Assembly: GCF_000763295.1 (NCBI RefSeq)
Contig: NZ_JRJE01000008.1
Coordinates: 62,001 to 126,000, forward strand
DNA from: Thalassospira australica
GTDB taxonomy: Bacteria; Pseudomonadota; Alphaproteobacteria; Rhodospirillales; Thalassospiraceae
Length of the DNA: 64,000 nt
Reading direction: 5' to 3'
Shown: in pieces, positions 59,992 to 64,000 of the stretch
Numbering within the stretch: position 1 is the stretch's first letter
How the letters are laid out: every line of letters begins with the position of its first letter
Notes under the pieces: generated by a model
What the model was told of the DNA's origin: nothing
Databases searched by the model: none
What the model saw: the letters and a program-made list of their open reading frames with translations, nothing else
Position numbers and translations under genes: made by a program

Positions 59992-60913
59992 GGTCGCCCA
60001 ACCAAGCATCAAGCAGCTCAAATACCTGGTTGCCCTTGCTGAATGTGGCCATTTTGGCCGTGCGGCTGAGAGTTGTTTCATCACACAACCCAGCCTCTCA
60101 GCCGCGATTAGCGAACTTGAAAACCTTCTTGGTGCGCAGCTGGTTGAACGCAACAAGCGTCAGGTGCTGATGACAGCCCTTGGCGAAGAGGTCGTTTCGC
60201 GGGCGCGAAGTATCCTTCAGGAAGTCAATGAACTGACGACAATGGCACAGGCCGCCTCTGATCCGCTTTCCGGTCCGATTCACATTGGTGTCATTCCAAC
60301 GATTGGCCCGTATCTTTTGCCTGATGTGATGGCGTCCCTGCGCACAGGGTTCCCCAAACTTCAGCCGCTGCTGCGCGAAGACCAGACATCTGTTCTGATC
60401 GAACTTCTGATGGCCGGGAAACTTGACCTGGCCCTGATTGCACTTCCGATTGATGAAAACTGGCTCGAAGAATTCGAACTGTTCGAAGACCGGTTTGTTT
60501 TCGCCTGCACCCCGGACAATCCCCTGACCCACAAGCACCATTTGGACATCAGCGACATCAAGAATGAAAAGCTGCTGCTGCTTGAAGACGGTCACTGCCT
60601 GCGCGATCAGGCGCTGGAAGTCTGCCAAAAGGCGGGCTGGAGCAAATCGGCCGATTTTCAGGCCAACAGCCTGTCCACCCTTGTTCAGATGGTGGGCGCA
60701 GGCATCGGTGCCACACTGTTGCCTGAAATGTCACTAGAAGTCGAAGCACGTCGGCCTGACATGCTGAAGATTATTCCGTTTGAAAACCCGGTCCCGGTCC
60801 GTCGCATCGGCATGGTCTGGCGGCGCAGTTCGGCGCGCAAACGCGAATACCGTCAGTTGGCAAGCTATCTGCGTGATCGTCTTGCCCCGCGCAAGGAAGC
60901 GGTCGTCGCCTGA
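59990..60913 (+). CDS. oxyR: Hydrogen-peroxide-inducible regulator OxyR
   Basis: 307 residues. LysR helix-turn-helix LKYLVALAECGHFGRAAESCFITQPSLSAAI, then the redox domain with LLLEDGHCLRDQALEVC, where Cys203 and Cys212 have the same nine-residue spacing as Cys199/Cys208 of E. coli OxyR. It should activate ahpC/ahpD and probably dps on peroxide stress. It diverges from ahpC. Confidence 0.95.
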   Translation: MVAQPSIKQLKYLVALAECGHFGRAAESCFITQPSLSAAISELENLLGAQLVERNKRQVLMTALGEEVVSRARSILQEVNELTTMAQAASDPLSGPIHIGVIPTIGPYLLPDVMASLRTGFPKLQPLLREDQTSVLIELLMAGKLDLALIALPIDENWLEEFELFEDRFVFACTPDNPLTHKHHLDISDIKNEKLLLLEDGHCLRDQALEVCQKAGWSKSADFQANSLSTLVQMVGAGIGATLLPEMSLEVEARRPDMLKIIPFENPVPVRRIGMVWRRSSARKREYRQLASYLRDRLAPRKEAVVA

Positions 60914-60969
60914 TCGGCCCCTGCACGGTCGACGTATGTTATTGCAGACACACGGGACGGGCATAAGCA

Positions 60970-61947
60970 ATGCTGCCGATCAAGGACAACAACCCGACGA
61001 CCATAACGCCCTGGGTCACCTATGCCATCATTGCGATCAATGTCGTGGTCTTTTTGGCGACGGTAACACTTGATCCCCGCGCAATGGTGTTGATGAACCT
61101 GCAATACGGGGCGATCCCTGCCGTCCTGTTTGGTCATGCAGAGCTACCACCGGACTTTTCCCCCTTCCCGGCCGGATTTGCATTCCTGTCGATTTTTTCG
61201 TCCATGTTCATGCATGGCGGCTGGATGCATCTTGGCGGCAACATGCTGTACCTGTGGATTTTCGGCAATAACGTCGAAGACTCCATGGGCCATTTCCGTT
61301 TTCTGGTCTTCTATCTTGCCTGTGGTGTTGCTGCCGCCCTTGGGCACGGCCTGCTTGATACCCAGTCAGAAATCCCCATGATCGGCGCATCCGGTGCGCT
61401 TGCCGGTGTGCTGGGGGCGTACTTCCTGCTGTATCCCAAGGCGCGCGTGCTGGTCTGGTTCTTCTGGGTGTTTATCTTTTATGTACCCGCCGTCGTGGTG
61501 CTGGGTTTCTGGTTTGTCAGTCAGGTGATCAATTTCGGCAGCGGGGCCGGGGGCAACATTGCCTGGGTGGCCCATATTGCCGGCTTTATCGCCGGGCTTG
61601 CGCTTATTCCCCTGTTCAAGCACCGCAACGTGCCGCTTTGGCATGATGGATCGGCGGCCCCGGCCTTTGGCATCTATCGCCCGGGTCGCAAAACACGCGG
61701 CCCCGCAGGCAGTTCAAACATCCCGCCCTGGGCCGCAGCCTACGAGGCCGAACGCGCGGCAAAACGCGCCAACATGCGCCGTGATCAGCGCGGCCCGTGG
61801 GGTAAGGAAGACGAAGAACGTGATCCTTCGCCCTGGGGGCGCTATCAGGTCAAACCAGAACCAAAGCCCGGAAAAAAAACCAAACCGTCAGTCGGCGTGC
61901 CCAAAGTTGTCCGCTTGCATCCGGACCGCGACAAAGACGATACTTAA
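60970..61947 (+). CDS. Rhomboid-family intramembrane serine protease
   Basis: 325 residues. Six or seven transmembrane helices fill residues 14-215. The catalytic Ser141 is in IGASGALAGVLGAY and His202 in VAHIAGFIAG; the WMHLGGNMLYLWIFG loop has the structural His and Asn. The C-terminal 110 residues are basic, proline-rich and probably cytoplasmic. It cleaves transmembrane substrates of unknown identity. It starts 56 bp after oxyR and is followed by the dehydrogenase gene. Confidence 0.93.
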   Translation: MLPIKDNNPTTITPWVTYAIIAINVVVFLATVTLDPRAMVLMNLQYGAIPAVLFGHAELPPDFSPFPAGFAFLSIFSSMFMHGGWMHLGGNMLYLWIFGNNVEDSMGHFRFLVFYLACGVAAALGHGLLDTQSEIPMIGASGALAGVLGAYFLLYPKARVLVWFFWVFIFYVPAVVVLGFWFVSQVINFGSGAGGNIAWVAHIAGFIAGLALIPLFKHRNVPLWHDGSAAPAFGIYRPGRKTRGPAGSSNIPPWAAAYEAERAAKRANMRRDQRGPWGKEDEERDPSPWGRYQVKPEPKPGKKTKPSVGVPKVVRLHPDRDKDDT

Positions 61948-61981
61948 GTGACGCCCCAAAAGAACACCCGGGAGACATGGA

Positions 61982-63022
61982 ATGCGCGCAGCCTACTTCA
62001 CCGAATATCAGGGTCCGATCGAAGTTCAGAAAGTCGATGACCCCACCCCTGAAAACGGCGGTGTTGTGATCAAGGTCGCGGCCACCGGGCTGTGTCGCAG
62101 TGACTGGCATGGCTGGATGGGCCATGATTCCGATGTGCAACTCCCGCATGTTCCGGGCCATGAATTTGCCGGGACGATTGTCGCCGTCGGCAAGGATATC
62201 AAACGCTGGAAAGAAGGCGACCGCGTCACCGTGCCCTTCGTGTCGGGCTGCGGGCACTGCCCGGAATGCCACAGCGGCAATCATCAGGTCTGCGATCAGC
62301 AATTCCAGCCGGGCTTCACCCATTGGGGCAGCTTTGCCGAATATGTCGCGATTGATTACGCTGACACCAATCTTGTCCGCCTGCCCGAAGAGATGGATTT
62401 CGCCACCGCCGCCAGCCTCGGCTGCCGCTTTGCCACAAGTTTCCGCGGCGTGATTGATCAGGGAAAGGTCACTGCCGGCCAGACGGTCGCCGTTCACGGG
62501 GCGGGCGGTGTCGGGCTGTCTGCCATCATGATTGCCGCAGCCGCAGGTGCATATGTCATTGCCATTGATATTGACGACAGCAAACTTGATTTCGCCCGCG
62601 AGCTGGGGGCAAATGCGGTTCTCAATGCCAGGGATGTGGATGACATCCCAACCGCGATCAAGGACATCACGCGCGGCGGGGTGAATGTTTCTGTCGATGC
62701 ACTGGGAAGCAGCCAGACCTGCTTTAACTCCGTCGCATCGCTTCGCAAACGCGGCAAACACATTCAAATCGGCCTGATGACCGGCGATCACGCCCACGCC
62801 AAAGTTCCCATGGACCGGGTGGTTGCCCATGAACTTGAAATTCTGGGCAGCCACGGCATGCAGGCATTTCGCTATGACGCCATGATCGACATGATCACAA
62901 GCGGGAAGCTCGCCCCGCAAAAACTGATCGGCGACCGCGTCACCCTGGCCGAAGGCGCAACCGCATTGATGAATATGGACAGTTTCATTGGCACCGGCGT
63001 CACCGTGATTGATCGGTTCTGA
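61982..63022 (+). CDS. Zinc-dependent alcohol dehydrogenase
   Basis: 346 residues of the MDR family. Catalytic zinc ligands are Cys38 in [11 protein letters not shown] and His60-Glu61 in VPGHEFAG; structural zinc uses [16 protein letters not shown]; the cofactor motif is [14 protein letters not shown] with [10 protein letters not shown] implying NAD. It resembles the formaldehyde/threonine-dehydrogenase-like branch, but the substrate is not predictable. GGGAG precedes the ATG by seven bases. DUF2478 follows after 3 bp, in the same transcript. Confidence 0.92.
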   Translation: MRAAYFTEYQGPIEVQKVDDPTPENGGVVIKVAATGLCRSDWHGWMGHDSDVQLPHVPGHEFAGTIVAVGKDIKRWKEGDRVTVPFVSGCGHCPECHSGNHQVCDQQFQPGFTHWGSFAEYVAIDYADTNLVRLPEEMDFATAASLGCRFATSFRGVIDQGKVTAGQTVAVHGAGGVGLSAIMIAAAAGAYVIAIDIDDSKLDFARELGANAVLNARDVDDIPTAIKDITRGGVNVSVDALGSSQTCFNSVASLRKRGKHIQIGLMTGDHAHAKVPMDRVVAHELEILGSHGMQAFRYDAMIDMITSGKLAPQKLIGDRVTLAEGATALMNMDSFIGTGVTVIDRF

Positions 63023-63025
63023 TCC

Positions 63026-63568
63026 ATGCTGGCTGCTATTGCCTTTCACCCAAAAGACCCGATTGACGATCTTCTGACCGCCATTGCCGAGGGGATGCTG
63101 GCAAATGGCAAGTCGGTCGCGGGTTATGTGCAAAAACGCCGCAGGGATGCCGATTGCGGAACACTTGTCTATGTCCGCAATCTGCGATCCGGCGATGAAA
63201 TGCCGATCACCAAAAACCGCGGCGCGATGGCCAAGGGCTGCAAGCTTGATGGCGATGCGCTGTCCACCCTGTCGGAACAGCTTTCGCAGGATGTTGAAAC
63301 CGGGGCCGATCTGCTGATCGTTGCGCGCTTTGGCCGCAGCGAAGCAGACGGGCGCGGGCTGCGCGATGTCATTTCGCGTGCAATGGAACTTGAAATACCG
63401 GTACTGGTCGGCGTGCGTGATGAATATCTGCCCGCCTGGGATGATTTTCATGGCGGCATCGCCGATAGCCTCCCGCTCAACGAAAAGGCCCTCCTTGCAT
63501 GGCTGGCCGACTTGGCCCCAAAGACTACACACGATCTCGCACTTGATCCCACAGGGGCAAGCACATGA
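63026..63568 (+). CDS. DUF2478 protein, NTPase-like
   Basis: 180 residues starting 3 bp after the dehydrogenase stop. The N-terminal AAIAFHPKDPIDDLLTAIAEG resembles a P-loop-like start with no proper Walker A, then LIVARFGRSEADGRGLRDVI and GVRDEYLPAWDDFHGG, the DUF2478 pattern. Members often sit near molybdate transport or molybdoenzyme genes; none are adjacent here except msrP 12 kb away. Function unknown. Confidence 0.8.
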   Translation: MLAAIAFHPKDPIDDLLTAIAEGMLANGKSVAGYVQKRRRDADCGTLVYVRNLRSGDEMPITKNRGAMAKGCKLDGDALSTLSEQLSQDVETGADLLIVARFGRSEADGRGLRDVISRAMELEIPVLVGVRDEYLPAWDDFHGGIADSLPLNEKALLAWLADLAPKTTHDLALDPTGAST

Positions 63569-63658
63569 TTGTGATCATCCAACCCTTGGGGTAATGCACC
63601 CGTTTGGGCATACTTGCATGGCGACGATATCTACAACCCTGATTGCGGGGATATCATC

Positions 63659-64000
63659 ATGTGGATGCGATTTCTTGTTGCCGGTCTGATTTTCCTTGCC
63701 CTGATTTTTGTGGTGAATGTACCTGCCGCACAGGCCGCAGATCCGTTTGGCCAGATTGAAATTCGCGAATGGACTGTCGATTATGGTGGCCTGCCGCGTG
63801 ATCCCGATGCTGTATCTGCCGATGAAATCTGGTTTGTCGGACAGGTTGGCGACTATATCGGGCGGCTTGATCCGCAAACCGGCGCATTTTTCAAACGCGA
63901 CCTTGATGATGAACCTGGCCCCCACAACCTGATTGTCGGGGCGGATGGCATTGTCTGGTATGCCGGTAATCTGGATGGTTATATCGGGCGTTATGATCCC
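63659..64000 (+). CDS. Exported Vgb-like beta-propeller protein (3' end outside window)
   Basis: 114 codons are visible from ATG 63659 (GCGGGGA upstream) to the right edge. A signal peptide (about 1-26, VVNVPAAQA) precedes EIREWTVDYGGLPRDPDAV. Repeating blades DEIWFVGQVGDYIGRLDPQTG and DGIVWYAGNLDGYIGRYDP are those of the virginiamycin B lyase/SMP-30-type propeller family. Being exported, it is more likely a periplasmic binding or lyase-like protein than an antibiotic-resistance enzyme. Truncated by the window, so the catalytic His residues cannot be checked. Confidence 0.8.
   Translation, partial: MWMRFLVAGLIFLALIFVVNVPAAQAADPFGQIEIREWTVDYGGLPRDPDAVSADEIWFVGQVGDYIGRLDPQTGAFFKRDLDDEPGPHNLIVGADGIVWYAGNLDGYIGRYDP

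Noticed and set aside
61850-63532. 560-codon minus-strand open frame over the dehydrogenase gene
   Set aside because: It overlaps the zinc alcohol dehydrogenase and DUF2478 genes, both with clear domains and ribosome sites.
63659-64000. Streptogramin-resistance lyase
   Set aside because: The protein has a signal peptide and only 114 codons are visible; the propeller family is broad, so a resistance role is not supported.

Overview
The window reads as chromosome of a marine or environmental alphaproteobacterium, most likely Rhodospirillales and possibly Thalassospira-like. This is inferred from gene content: a yqeY-dnaG-rpoD block, an lrp/trxB/LysR block, an Irr-type iron box, a FepA-like receptor and an EF-G2 paralogue. 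It is not a phylogenetic result. No CRISPR array, prophage or intact transposase gene was seen.

0-17 kb is a sugar-acid island. The first block (glycerate kinase, larA, larC, larE, larB) encodes a nickel-pincer hydroxyacid racemase or epimerase with its complete cofactor machinery, behind a 5'-truncated glycerate 2-kinase. The second block closely matches the published RuBisCO-like-protein route for D-apiose: a ribose-type ABC importer with a DUF2291 lipoprotein, D-apiose dehydrogenase (apsD), apionate lactonase (apnL), apionate oxidoisomerase (apnO), 3-oxo-isoapionate kinase (oiaK), the RuBisCO-like oiaX, and a FadR-type GntR regulator. The two arms diverge from a promoter region at about 14.5 kb. 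The expected products are 3-phosphoglycerate and glycolate. The role of the adjoining Lar enzyme (glycerate or apionate racemase?) is open.

17-27 kb is an iron and accessory region: a CeuBCDE/YclNOPQ-like siderophore ABC importer, a divergent and unusual gene that fuses a LysR DNA-binding domain to a TrpD2/YbiB-like phosphoribosyltransferase fold, a LysR regulator divergent from an exported metallo-beta-lactamase-fold protein, and a FepA-like TonB receptor with an exact Irr iron-control-element palindrome upstream.

27-42 kb is housekeeping: tRNA(CAU), rpoD, dnaG, yqeY, carA, carB, greA, a membrane chemoreceptor with a small membrane protein, lrp and trxB.

42-46.5 kb contains an LsrB/VtlR-like LysR gene, a MITE-like palindromic element, and two pairs of probable tandem small RNAs. 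One pair is on the plus strand at 43.65-44.16 kb and one on the minus strand at 45.77-46.24 kb. They flank a membrane class III adenylate cyclase. All four carry C-rich (anti-Shine-Dalgarno-like) hairpin loops and end in intrinsic terminators. The plus pair resembles AbcR (alpha-r15) RNAs.

46.5-64 kb carries EF-G2, dps with an OxyR-type site, an amidase, msrP, uvrB, a LysR/SDR divergent pair, a second copy of the MITE-like element, an aspartate aminotransferase, an alpha/beta hydrolase, ahpD, ahpC and divergent oxyR with an OxyR-spaced site, a rhomboid protease, a zinc alcohol dehydrogenase, a DUF2478 protein and a 3'-truncated Vgb-like beta-propeller protein.
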